From: Burkholderia sp.
GTDB lineage: Bacteria; Pseudomonadota; Gammaproteobacteria; Burkholderiales; Burkholderiaceae
Assembly: GCA_028292565.1 (NCBI GenBank)
Contig: JAQGMD010000452.1
Coordinates: 1 to 28,440, forward strand
Direction: 5' to 3'
DNA length: 28,440 nucleotides
Both the position numbers and the translations under genes were made by a program. Shown here in pieces: positions 1-9,700 of this stretch. Numbering within the stretch: the first letter of the stretch is position 1; each line of letters begins with the position of its first letter. The notes below the pieces were generated by a model. The model had not been told where the DNA came from. It worked only from the letters and a program-made list of their open reading frames with translations, and did no database searches.

Positions 1-1
1 C

Positions 2-100
2 GAGCTGCTGACCGGCCAGGTGCTGCGCGTGATCTTTTCGCTTGATACGGACAAGTTTTATTTGCCGCGGGTTGAGCGCTTCGGGGCATCGTTAATTTAG
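2..100 (+). CDS. C-terminal fragment of an unidentified protein
   Basis: An open frame enters from the left edge and ends at a TAG at 98-100, giving about 32 residues that finish in RVERFGASLI. No domain is recognisable from so short a tail. Codon use (GC-rich third positions) is like the neighbours, and a long inverted repeat follows the stop, which fits a real gene end facing the convergent gene that ends at 228. Function unknown. It could also be a chance frame. Confidence 0.5.
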   Translation, partial: ELLTGQVLRVIFSLDTDKFYLPRVERFGASLI

Positions 101-110
101 GTGGACCCAG

Positions 111-185
111 GTTGGGTTGCCAATCCCAACATTCACACTCAAATAAAAGCCAGCCGTGGTTCAGGGGATGAGTGTTGGGATTGGC
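111..185. terminator. Inverted-repeat element between convergent genes, possible bidirectional terminator
   Basis: The 13-base arm GCCAATCCCAACA at 119-131 is perfectly complementary to 173-185. Inner bases add a second short match (ACACTC 135-140 with GAGTGT 170-175). GTTGGG at 111-116 can instead pair with CCCAAC at 125-130, so two alternative hairpins are possible. There is no strong T tract. Its place between two convergent gene ends suggests a terminator or an intergenic repeat of REP type. Family membership is inferred. Confidence 0.5.
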
Positions 186-227
186 ATCCCATCCCATCCT
201 ACTCCTGCTGCTGATTCTGATCCCTGA

Positions 228-3200
228 TCACCACCGCGGCCAGGCCGCAATCGCGGCTTCCGCAGCTACATGGTTAAGCGGCCGTGAAAAATAATATCCC
301 TGCGCGTATTCAACGCCGAGTTCCCGCAACTGCGCCAGCTGGCCCGCGCTCTCCACACCTTCCGCAATGATGTCCATGCCGAGGGTGTGGGCGAGGGCGA
401 CGATGGTCTGGATGATCTCCGCATCCTTGTGGTCGCGGTCCATCCTTCTCACGAACGAGGCGTCGATCTTCAGGGTGTTCACCGGGAAGCGGTGCAGGTA
501 GGAGAGCGACGAATAACCGGTGCCGAAATCGTCCATCAGCAGCTTGATCCCCTTGCTGCGCAACTTGATCAGCACCGCCGCGGCTTCTTCGGCATGGGCC
601 ATGATGACGGTTTCGGTCACTTCAAGCTTGAGGCTGTGGGTGCCGAGGCCGGTCTCCTCCAGCACCTGCTCGATCTGCTCCATCAGGTTCGGTTGGGCGA
701 ATTGCCGCCCCGCCAAATTGACGCTCATCTCCAGCGCCGAATACTCCGGGAATTTGAGCTGCCAGGCACGCATCTGCCGGCACGCTTCACAAAGTACCCA
801 GCGTCCGATATGCACAATGAGCCCGGTTTCCTCCGTTAATGGGATGAACTCGCTGGGCAGCACCAGGGTGCCGTCCGGACGGCGCATGCGCACCAGTGCT
901 TCGAATCCGCTGATCCGTCCGCTCGTGAGGCAGACGATAGGCTGATAGTGCACTTCGAACTCCTGGCCGTTGACCAGCGCCTGGCGCAACTTGGTCTCCA
1001 TGTCGAGCAGCGCCAGGACACGCTCGCGCAGGTTGGACTCGAACACTTCGCAGCACGCGCCGCCACGCGACACCGCGCGGTGGTTCGCGGTTTCCGCATC
1101 GCGCAGGATATCGGCGGCGTCGGTGTAGCCAGGCTTGCTCAGCACGATGCCGATACTCGCGGTGGTGTACACCTCATAGTTCTCGAGTTTGTACGCCGGC
1201 ACCAAAGCGTTCTGCAACTGGTCGGCGAAGCGCATTGCCTCGCCCGCATCCTGCACGTCGTGGAGCAGAATGGCGAATTCATCGCCGCCCAGATGCGCAA
1301 CCGTCTCGCCCAGCCGCGGTCCCGCGCTCAGCCGCGTTGAGACGTTGATCAGCAACTGGTCGCCGGCGATGCGACCCAGGCTGTCGGTGATCACACGAAA
1401 GCGGTCGAGGGTAAGCAGCAGCAGCGCGAAGCGGAAGTCGCTCTTCACGATCGACTGTTCCAGCGCATCGTTCAAGTGCTCCAGCAGTGATGTCCGGTTC
1501 GGCAGTCGGGTGAGCTTGTCGCGTAGGGATTCTTTCTCGATCACCGAGGCTATCATCACCCGTGCCGATGCGGCGCCGATCACACCGGCCAGCTGCGACT
1601 CGGAGACGCTCACCAATTCGGCATCGGCTTTATCCGGCCATTCCATACCGCGCTGCCGGGCATAGGCTGTAAACGTGGCCACCGCGCGGCTAGGGCCGAG
1701 AAAGCGCGACAGCAGCGCATGCAGGTCCGGCACCGATCCCTTGGCGCGCCACTCGCGCTCCGCATTGCCCGGCTCGTGCTTGAAGACGTCGACAAACAGC
1801 GCGGCCTGGGTTTGCTCGATAGCGGTCTGGCCGGTCATGACCGATACGCCGATATAGGCGCCTATGTTGGCCAGCATGCTCCACACCATCGCATGCGTGA
1901 TCTCGTCCAGCCCGGTCAGCCCGAACAATTGCAACGGCCGCAGCAACGCAATGCCGAACGGCCCCTGTTCGAGCAGGCTGATCGGCAGCCAGCCGGAGCG
2001 GGCGAGGGCCGGCAGCAGCAATGTGTACGCCCAGACGGCGAAGCCGGCGCCGAGCCCGGCCTGTGCTCCCGAGCGCGTTGCCGCCTTCCAGTAAATCCCG
2101 CCTAGCACGACCGGCGCAAACTGTGACACGGCGGCGAATGAAATCAGGCCGATCGCGACCAGCGCGTAAGCTTCTCCGGCGAGCCTGAAGTACAGATAGC
2201 CGAGCATCATGCCGACCACGATGGTCACGCGCCGGATGCCAAGCAGCAGGCCGGACAGGTCCTCGCGATCCGCCACCTTCAGGCGCTTGGAGCGCAGCAG
2301 CACCGGCATCACCAGATCGTTGCACACCATGGTAGACAGCGCGATGCTTTCAACGATCACCATCCCGGTGGCAGCGGAAAGCCCGCCGATAAACACGAAC
2401 AGTGCGAGTATCCGTTGATGTTCCGATAACGGCAGGGTGAGGACGAAGGTATCCGGATTGACCGAACCATCCGAGAAATGCAGCAGGCCGCCGAACGCGA
2501 TGGGCAGTACGAAAATATTGAACAGCAGGAGGTAGAGCGGGAACAGCCACATGGCTTTGTTGAGATGCGTCTCGTTGACGTTCTCGACGACCGCTACCTG
2601 GAACTGCCGCGGCAGGAACATGATCGCCAGCATGGAGATGAACGCCACTGAAAACAGCGAGGCCCAACTCTGGAATATATCGGTGGAGGCGCCTCCCGCG
2701 CCGCCGATGGTGAATGCTGCTTTCGCTTGCGGCAATTGCGCCGCCTTGTCGAACAGATCGCTGAAGCCGTTGTACATCCCGTAAGTGACGAAAATCCCGA
2801 CACACAGGAATGCGACCAGTTTGACCAGCGATTCGAAGGCGATGGCGGCCACCATGCCCTCGTGCCGCTCGGATACATCGAGATGGCGGGTGCCGAACAC
2901 GATGGTGAAGGCGGCCAGGATCAACGCCACGTAAAACGCGGTATCGGTCAGGACCGGACCCGGGCCGGCATGCGCCGGAACGAGGCTCGGGTAACTGAGC
3001 AGGATATTGACGCTGGTGGAAATCGCCTTCAGTTGCAGCGAGATGTACGGCGTAACCCCGAGCACCGCGATTGCCGTGACCAGGCCGGCCAGTGATGCAT
3101 TTTTTCCGTAGCGTGACGAAATGAAGTCGGCCAGCGACGTGATGTGATTATCTTTTGCGATGCGTATGATTTTGCGCAGCACCAGCCACCATAGCGCAGC

Positions 3201-3437
3201 CATGACAGTCGGTCCGAGATACACCGGCAGGAAGCCGATACCGCTGCTTGCGGCGCGTCCGACACTGCCGTAAAAAGTCCATGTGGTCGCGTACACCGCC
3301 AGCGACAACGAATAGACATAGGGGTTCGCAATAATGCTGCGTCCGCGTGCCGCTGCCTTGTCACCGTAATAGGCAACCGCGAACAGCAAACCGAGATAGG
3401 CGAACGCGACTAACGCGATGAGCCAGCCGGGCAGCAT
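228..3437 (-). CDS. SSF transporter-STAC-GGDEF-EAL fusion: putative transporter-like sensor with c-di-GMP turnover domains
   Basis: A 1069-residue membrane protein. Residues 1 to about 540 form a sodium:solute symporter (SLC5/SSF) module with many hydrophobic helices. Residues about 565-635 (LLSRFLG, ELV, LAGVIGAASARV) resemble the STAC linker that joins SSF modules to kinases in CbrA-type sensors. A GGDEF domain follows (DKLTRLPNR near 640; GGDEF 717-721), then an EAL domain with EAL 846-848, NLAGRQF near 907, EVTET near 939, DDFGTGYSS from 969, KID near 990 and AEGVES near 1025. Both catalytic signatures look intact, so synthesis and hydrolysis of c-di-GMP are both possible. The inhibitory I-site position reads RLGE (708-711) rather than RxxD. 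The ATG at 3437 has GGAAG just upstream. A small membrane protein gene ends 37 bases upstream, so the pair is probably co-transcribed. The transported or sensed ligand cannot be read from sequence. Confidence 0.9.
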   Translation of the reverse strand: MLPGWLIALVAFAYLGLLFAVAYYGDKAAARGRSIIANPYVYSLSLAVYATTWTFYGSVGRAASSGIGFLPVYLGPTVMAALWWLVLRKIIRIAKDNHITSLADFISSRYGKNASLAGLVTAIAVLGVTPYISLQLKAISTSVNILLSYPSLVPAHAGPGPVLTDTAFYVALILAAFTIVFGTRHLDVSERHEGMVAAIAFESLVKLVAFLCVGIFVTYGMYNGFSDLFDKAAQLPQAKAAFTIGGAGGASTDIFQSWASLFSVAFISMLAIMFLPRQFQVAVVENVNETHLNKAMWLFPLYLLLFNIFVLPIAFGGLLHFSDGSVNPDTFVLTLPLSEHQRILALFVFIGGLSAATGMVIVESIALSTMVCNDLVMPVLLRSKRLKVADREDLSGLLLGIRRVTIVVGMMLGYLYFRLAGEAYALVAIGLISFAAVSQFAPVVLGGIYWKAATRSGAQAGLGAGFAVWAYTLLLPALARSGWLPISLLEQGPFGIALLRPLQLFGLTGLDEITHAMVWSMLANIGAYIGVSVMTGQTAIEQTQAALFVDVFKHEPGNAEREWRAKGSVPDLHALLSRFLGPSRAVATFTAYARQRGMEWPDKADAELVSVSESQLAGVIGAASARVMIASVIEKESLRDKLTRLPNRTSLLEHLNDALEQSIVKSDFRFALLLLTLDRFRVITDSLGRIAGDQLLINVSTRLSAGPRLGETVAHLGGDEFAILLHDVQDAGEAMRFADQLQNALVPAYKLENYEVYTTASIGIVLSKPGYTDAADILRDAETANHRAVSRGGACCEVFESNLRERVLALLDMETKLRQALVNGQEFEVHYQPIVCLTSGRISGFEALVRMRRPDGTLVLPSEFIPLTEETGLIVHIGRWVLCEACRQMRAWQLKFPEYSALEMSVNLAGRQFAQPNLMEQIEQVLEETGLGTHSLKLEVTETVIMAHAEEAAAVLIKLRSKGIKLLMDDFGTGYSSLSYLHRFPVNTLKIDASFVRRMDRDHKDAEIIQTIVALAHTLGMDIIAEGVESAGQLAQLRELGVEYAQGYYFSRPLNHVAAEAAIAAWPRW

Positions 3438-3474
3438 TAGTCACTTCCACGCCAATGTGGCAGGGCGCATGGTG

Positions 3475-3669
3475 TTACCTCTGCCTGACGGTGAGCGCCA
3501 TCAATGCGATGAGCAGGGCCCAGGCGCCAAACACGTAGAGGTAGAGTAAAGGAATGCCGAGCACCGTATCAGGCCGGTTGAAGATGGCGAGTAGCGGATA
3601 GTTGAACAGCAGGTTCCCGAGTACGAACAATGCTACGAGGCGTTGACCCTTGACGTTAGGCTTGTTCAT
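3475..3669 (-). CDS. Small two-helix membrane protein, possible partner of the SSF fusion
   Basis: With the start at 3669 this is a 64-residue protein with two hydrophobic segments (about 11-30 and 36-60) separated by a short loop (NRPDTVLGIP) and ending in a basic VRQR tail. I chose 3669 because GGAG lies 7 bases before that ATG. An upstream in-frame ATG at 3708 would give 77 residues and cannot be excluded. It lies directly upstream of the SSF-STAC-GGDEF-EAL gene on the same strand. Small two-helix proteins commonly precede SSF genes (DUF3311/DUF4212 types, and cbrX before cbrA in Pseudomonas). By position and topology this is likely the equivalent, but I cannot assign a specific family. 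Confidence 0.75.
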   Translation of the reverse strand: MNKPNVKGQRLVALFVLGNLLFNYPLLAIFNRPDTVLGIPLLYLYVFGAWALLIALMALTVRQR

Positions 3670-3814
3670 CCGCTTCTCCAAGGCTGGGGCTAGGAAGCTC
3701 TGATTCATATTGATACTTTTCCATCTTGTTTTCAAGGCGGAAATTATGAATTTGTGAGTTGCCTATGGTACTCCCTGCCGCGTGGAGAACGCGTTCAACA
3801 ATTGTTCAACAGAT

Positions 3815-6553
3815 TCAACGGCTTTGCGCAAAGCCGCAGCAATTACCCCATAACAATTTCACTGCCCCAATCTCGTTTTTCACTTGCTCGGGCTCAACGC
3901 GCGCACGCTCTTGTCCTTGCAGCCTGATCTTGTGCTGCAGCTTGCGGAACGTGCGATACGCATTCGCAACTTGCTGTGCCAGTCCGGCATCGATTAGCCC
4001 GAGGTCTCCGCACAATTTCAGCAAAGCGATATTGCCTATGTCTGCAGTCAGTTGCGGATACGTCGACGCATGCCGCAGCACCAGGAACTGAACGATGAAT
4101 TCGATATCGATCATTCCGCCCGCATCGTGTTTCAGGTCGAACAGCATGGTGCGGTTGGGATGCGCATCCCGCATTTTCCTGCGCATTGCCAGCACTTCCT
4201 GCGCCAGCTTGTCTTCGTCGCGCGGCTGCCGCAGCACCTTTTCGCGAATGGCTTCAAAACGCGAACCAATCTCGACATCGCCGGCACAGAAACGGGCGCG
4301 CGTGAGCGCCTGGTGTTCCCATAACCATGCCGAAGTGCTCTGGTACTTTTCGAATGAGGCGACACTCGACACCAGCAAACCGCTGGCGCCATCAGGACGC
4401 AAAGCGATGTCGACATCGAACAGGATGCCGGAGGGCGTATGGCTGGTCATCCAGGTGATGAAGCGTTGCGCCAGTTTTGCATATAGCGCCGATGCATCCG
4501 GATGATCGTCGTCGTAGAGGAAGATCACATCGAGGTCGGACGCATAGCCGAGCTCCTTGCCGCCGAGTTTGCCATACGCGATGACTGAGAACTGGGGTAC
4601 GTCGCGATGTCTGTTAGGCACGGTTTGCCATGCAGCCTGGACGGTGGCGGCGACCAGGATGTCCGCCAGCGCAGACAAGTGGTCGGCAAGCCGCTCAACC
4701 GTCAGCGCGCCTTCAAGGTCTTGTGCCAGCAGCCGGAACAGCTGCGCATGATGCAGTTCGCGCAGCACGTTCATCTGCTGCTCGGTGTCGCCTTCGGCGG
4801 CGATGAGCTGGCGTTGGCACTCATGCGCGAACGCGGCCCAGTCGGGAGCCGCCCTGAGTGTCCGGTCCTCCAGCAATTCATCCAGCAGGATAGGATGGCG
4901 GGTCAGGTATTTCGCCGCCCAGTCGCTGGCGTTCATCATCCGGATCACCCGTTCCAGGGTATGGGGGAATTCGGTGATGAGAGCAAGATAAGCCGCGCGG
5001 CGGGCGATCGCCTCGAAAAAGTCGAGCAGGCGGCCAAGTGTCGCCGTCTGGGCGTCGGCAGTCCTGGCGATGATCGCCACCGCGGAATTGATCAGCGCGA
5101 ACAGCTTGTTGCGGCTGCTTTCCGGTAGCGATTGAAGTCGGGGAGACTGCCAGGTCGCCAGCAGGCGCGAAGCCGCGGTCGACGGGTCATCAAATCCAAG
5201 TGCCGCCAGCCGTGCTTCTGTTGTTTCGCGGCTGTCGGTGTTGGACAGCAATGCCGGTTCCTGTGTGGGGGAGGCCATGGCGGTGTCGGACTGCTGGCTG
5301 GTCTTGTCACTGAATATAGCGTCAAACTGGGCCGCCACAAGTGCGCGTTGGGCATCCAGTTCCGCCAGCAGCGATTCGGTATCGGCAAACCCCATCATCT
5401 TCGCCACCCTCAGACGGTCTTCGGGATTGGCGGGCAGCGTCTGGGTCTGCGCGTCATCGAGGTATTGCAGCCGGTGTTCCAGGTTGCGCAGGAATGCATA
5501 GGCATGTTGCAGTTGTTCGACTTCGTCGGCGGTCAACAGGTTCCTATCCACCAGGGTGTTCAGCGTCGTCCGGGTAGAGCGGTCACGCAGGTCGGGATCC
5601 CGCCCGCCGCGGATCAGCTGGAAGACCTGGGCCAGGAACTCGATCTCGCGTATGCCGCCGCGGCCCAGCTTGACGTTGGTGCTGCGTTCCGGATGGCGCA
5701 TCTCCTGGCGCATGACTTCGGCCCGGATCTGCCCGTGCATGTTACGCAACGCCTCGATCGCGCCGAAGTCGAGATATCGCCGGTAGACGAACGGCCTGAT
5801 GATCTGTTCCAGCTCCGCGATGTCTTCTTCACGCCCGGTCAGGGCCCGCGCCTTGACCCAGGCGTAGCGCTCCCATTCCCGGCCTTGCACGATCAGGTAT
5901 TCCTCGACCATGCCGAAGCTGGCCGCGAGAGGGCCGGAGCCGCCGTTGGGCCGCAGTGCCATATCGACACGGAAGGTGAAACCGTCTTCGGTAATTTCAG
6001 ACAAGGCGCCGATCAGCTTTTTCCCGAGCCTGGTGAAAAACTCATGATTCGACAGCGGGCGCTGTCCGGGCGATGTGATGTGCGTGTCGCCATGCTCCGG
6101 GTAGACGAAAATCAGGTCGATGTCGGAGGAGACGTTCAGCTCGCCGCCCCCCAGCTTGCCCATGCCCAGTACTATCATCTCCTGCGGCGCACCGGACTCT
6201 TCCCCGATCGGCGTGCCATGCGTGGCCGCCATTTCCTCCGCCAGCGCCGACAGGTGGGTTTGCACCGCGAATTCGGCAAAAGCGCTGATGGTTCCGACCA
6301 CTTCCGCCAGGTCGGCACGGCCGCCAAGGTCACGTTCGATCAGGGTGGCCACGACCAGGTTGCGGACCCGGCGCATGGCGCGCGGCAGCGGGAATCCAGC
6401 CGCTGTTTCCTTTTGTAAAAGATGAGCAAAAATCGCGGGGCTAATGGATAATTCAGCAAGCTCCCCCACCTTGTCTGCCCGGTTCGATTCGGCATTTAGC
6501 CACAAGGCATAGAACCGCGAGGCGTTGGCACTGGTCAAATAAGATTGGATCAC
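3815..6553 (-). CDS. glnE: Bifunctional glutamine synthetase adenylyltransferase / adenylyl-removing enzyme
   Basis: GlnE attaches AMP to glutamine synthetase and removes it in response to PII and glutamine. The two nucleotidyltransferase halves are clear. In the longest frame (opening at a TTG at 6691), the N-terminal deadenylylase has GMGKLGG at 176-182 and SDIDLIF at 189-195. The C-terminal adenylylase has YGKLGG at 706-711 and SDLDVIF at 718-724. The paired RVDMALRPNG and DVDIALRPDG motifs are also present. The start is uncertain: the frame opens at TTG 6691, but the first 46 residues do not look like the family. A GTG at 6553, just before the conserved-looking YLTSANASRFYALWL, gives 912 residues, a normal length; neither start has a good Shine-Dalgarno. 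The gene is divergent from yhdP, and its target glnA starts at 27977. Confidence 0.97.
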   Translation of the reverse strand: MIQSYLTSANASRFYALWLNAESNRADKVGELAELSISPAIFAHLLQKETAAGFPLPRAMRRVRNLVVATLIERDLGGRADLAEVVGTISAFAEFAVQTHLSALAEEMAATHGTPIGEESGAPQEMIVLGMGKLGGGELNVSSDIDLIFVYPEHGDTHITSPGQRPLSNHEFFTRLGKKLIGALSEITEDGFTFRVDMALRPNGGSGPLAASFGMVEEYLIVQGREWERYAWVKARALTGREEDIAELEQIIRPFVYRRYLDFGAIEALRNMHGQIRAEVMRQEMRHPERSTNVKLGRGGIREIEFLAQVFQLIRGGRDPDLRDRSTRTTLNTLVDRNLLTADEVEQLQHAYAFLRNLEHRLQYLDDAQTQTLPANPEDRLRVAKMMGFADTESLLAELDAQRALVAAQFDAIFSDKTSQQSDTAMASPTQEPALLSNTDSRETTEARLAALGFDDPSTAASRLLATWQSPRLQSLPESSRNKLFALINSAVAIIARTADAQTATLGRLLDFFEAIARRAAYLALITEFPHTLERVIRMMNASDWAAKYLTRHPILLDELLEDRTLRAAPDWAAFAHECQRQLIAAEGDTEQQMNVLRELHHAQLFRLLAQDLEGALTVERLADHLSALADILVAATVQAAWQTVPNRHRDVPQFSVIAYGKLGGKELGYASDLDVIFLYDDDHPDASALYAKLAQRFITWMTSHTPSGILFDVDIALRPDGASGLLVSSVASFEKYQSTSAWLWEHQALTRARFCAGDVEIGSRFEAIREKVLRQPRDEDKLAQEVLAMRRKMRDAHPNRTMLFDLKHDAGGMIDIEFIVQFLVLRHASTYPQLTADIGNIALLKLCGDLGLIDAGLAQQVANAYRTFRKLQHKIRLQGQERARVEPEQVKNEIGAVKLLWGNCCGFAQSR

Positions 6554-6762
6554 GTAGGTCGGACGGGGTAAGTTATCAGGATAATCTCGGGATGAAACTT
6601 GTTGTTTGACCGCAGAGACCGGTCGAAGCAGTTCGCAACGCAGTTCGAAAATGAACAACCGATAAAGTTTAAGCTGCTCATGTCCGTGCAAACAAGCTGT
6701 TCGCTCAACCTATAAATATAAATCTATTGTACGCCGGCTATGACTATTTGCCTTTCCGCTTG

Positions 6763-9700
6763 ATGTCCAACGACCAACACAAACAGCCCCAAACTTCTTT
6801 TCCGTTCGCCGCCTTTTGGGCGGCGCTGGTGCAAGCTTATCGCACTCTCAACACTGTCACGCATCATGCCCTCAGCACGCTGTTCACGGCGCTGGTGGTT
6901 GCGTACTTCATTTTCTGTGCGCTGTTCCTCAGCCTGCGTTACGTGGTGTTACCGCAGATTGACAACTACAAGCCGGACGTGGAAAGCATGGTCACGCGCG
7001 CGCTCGGCAACAAGGTCTCGATCGCCACCATCAACGCCTCCTGGGACGGGCTGCAGCCGCATCTGTCGCTGGGCGACGTAACGATCCATGACAAATTCGG
7101 CAATGCCGCGTTGCGCCTGCCGAAAGTGGCAACCACCGTCTCATGGTGGTCCGTGGTCGCCGCTGACCTGCGGCTGCATACACTGGAGATCAGCCGGCCC
7201 GACATGGACGTGACACGGGACAGCGACGGCCATATCTATGTCGGCGGCATTTTCATCGACACCGGCAAGAGCGGCGACGGCAAGGGACTGGACTGGGTCC
7301 TGTCGCAACGCGAGATCGTGATCCGCGACGGCCGGGTGCGCTGGACCGACCGGAAGCGCGCCGCGCCCGAGCTGGTGCTCAATGACGTCGATATCGTACT
7401 GAATAATCAATGGCGCGAGCACCGCTTTGCGTTAAAGGCAACGCCGCCTGCCGCCTATTCCGCACCGGTGGACGTGCGGGCTGTCTTTCAACATCCGCAC
7501 TTCACGCATAGCATCTCCGACCCGTCGCGCTGGAAAGGCGAATTGTATGCAGCCCTGAGCGATACCGACCTCGCTGTCTGGAAGGCCTATTTCGATTATC
7601 CGATCGAGGTACAGCAAGGCAAAGGATCGGTGCGCGCCTGGCTGAGTTTCGATCACGCCAAAGTGGCCGACTTTACCGCAGACCTGACGCTGGCCAATGT
7701 GGCAACGCGCCTGCGCAAGGACCTGGAGCCGCTGAGGCTGGCCCACGTCAACGGCCGGGTCTCGGTGCAGGAAGATTTCAATCCGCGCCTTGAAGATGGC
7801 ACACCCACCTTCGGCGCCCATGGCCACGCAATAGCCCTTACCGATTTTTCATTGCAGACGGAAGACGGGCTGGTGCTGCCGACCACCACCATCAGCGAGC
7901 GTTACACGCCCGCCCGGGATGGCGAGCCGGAGAAAACCGAAGTCGCCGCGAAACTGGTCGACCTGCGCACGATCGCGGATTTCGCCGCAAGTTTGCCTTT
8001 GCCCGCGGCCCAGCACCAGGCCCTCGCGGATTTCGCGCCGAGCGGGATGCTCAAGGATTTCTCGATGCAGTGGGAGGGCGCTTATCCCCATATATCGGCG
8101 TATGAGGTCAAAGGCCAGTTTGCCGCGCTGTCTATGAAGCCTCAAGCCGCGCGTCCGGCTCGCCCGAAGTCCGGAAACACGCCGGCGCAGGCGGCGGTGC
8201 CTGCCATCCCGGGATTCGACAACCTGACCGGCAGCGTCGACGCGAATGAACGTGGCGGCAGCTTCAGCCTGGCCTCCGATAATCTCAAACTGCAAATGCC
8301 GGCGTACTTCGCCGAGCCGGTCATGCCATTGGAACGCCTGAACATGCAAGCGAAGTGGACGTTCCAGGAGAAGGACCAACTGCTGTTGGAAGTGCACAAA
8401 ATGGACTTCGAGCAGGAGGGCGTATCGGGTGCCCTGTCAGGCAAACACCTGATGCCGCTGAACCGGGCAGTCGGTAAATCGCAAGGCACGATCGACCTGA
8501 CGGGAAAACTGAACGGGCTGGACGTCCGCAAAGTCGGCAATTATCTGCCGCTGGCTACGCCGGAAACGCTTCGCACCTGGCTCGCCGGCGCTCTCGTGGG
8601 CGGCAGGGCGGACGATGTCAGGTTCAGGCTCAAGGGCGATCTGGCGCAGTTCCCGTTCCATCCGCAGCGGCCGGGCGAGAAACCCCGGGGCGAGTTCAAT
8701 GTCACGGGAAAAATCGTCGACGGCAAACTCGATTACGCCCCGGGCAAGTTCGCGAAAGACGGCAAAACGCCGCTTTGGCCCTTACTGGAAAATATCAAAG
8801 GCACCATCGCGTTCGACCGCACCCGTATGGAAATCAAGGCGGAAAGCGCAAAGACCAGCGGCGTGGCGTTGTCGAACACGAAAGCGGTGATTCCGGATCT
8901 GTCGACGCATGACAAAGTGCTTGCAGTCGAGGGCGAGGCCGCCGGCGCACTCCAGGACTTCGTGCATTTTGCAAACGGCAGTCCGGTGCTGGACTGGATC
9001 GGGCAGTTTACCGAAGAGACCAGGGCCAGCGGCAACGCAAAGCTCGCGCTGAAACTGCAACTGCCGCTGGAGCACATGACCGAATCGAAAGTGCAGGGCA
9101 CGCTCCAGTTCATTAACAACAATGTGACCTTGCAGAATGCGGTACCGCCGCTGCAATCTGCCAACGGCAAGCTGGACTTTAATGAAAAAGGCTTCAGCCT
9201 GAATGGCATCAGGGCCGGTTTCCTCGGCGGACCGGTGAATGTCTCCGGCGGTACCCAGCGCGACGGCGGCATCCTGGTCAGGGCCGACGGCAGCCTGACG
9301 GTCGATGGCATACGCAGGATTTATCCGTCGCCGACGATGCAGCAGATCATGAACCGCATCACCGGTGGCACGCGCTACAGCACAACGATCCGCGTCAGGA
9401 ACAAGCGTCCCGAAATCGTGGTCGAGTCCAGCCTGCAGGGCCTGGGCCTGGATTTCCCGGCGCCGCTGCGCAAGGCCGCGAATGAAAGCCTTCCGCTGAA
9501 ATTCGAGCTGGCCGGTTTGCCGTCGAACGATCTGGCGAGCGTGCGCGACGAAATCAAACTCAGCGTCGGTTCCGCCCTGTCAGCGCGTTATGAAAGGCAG
9601 AAGCCGGTGGAGAAGGGCACCGAGTGGCGCCTGGTGCGCGGTGGCATCGGCGTCAATGTGCCGCCGCCGCTGCCGGATAGCGGATTGATTGCCAACGTCA

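Noticed and set aside
5132..6418. 428-codon open frame on the plus strand
   Set aside because: It lies wholly antisense to glnE, whose two nucleotidyltransferase domains are unmistakable; long antisense frames are expected in GC-rich DNA.
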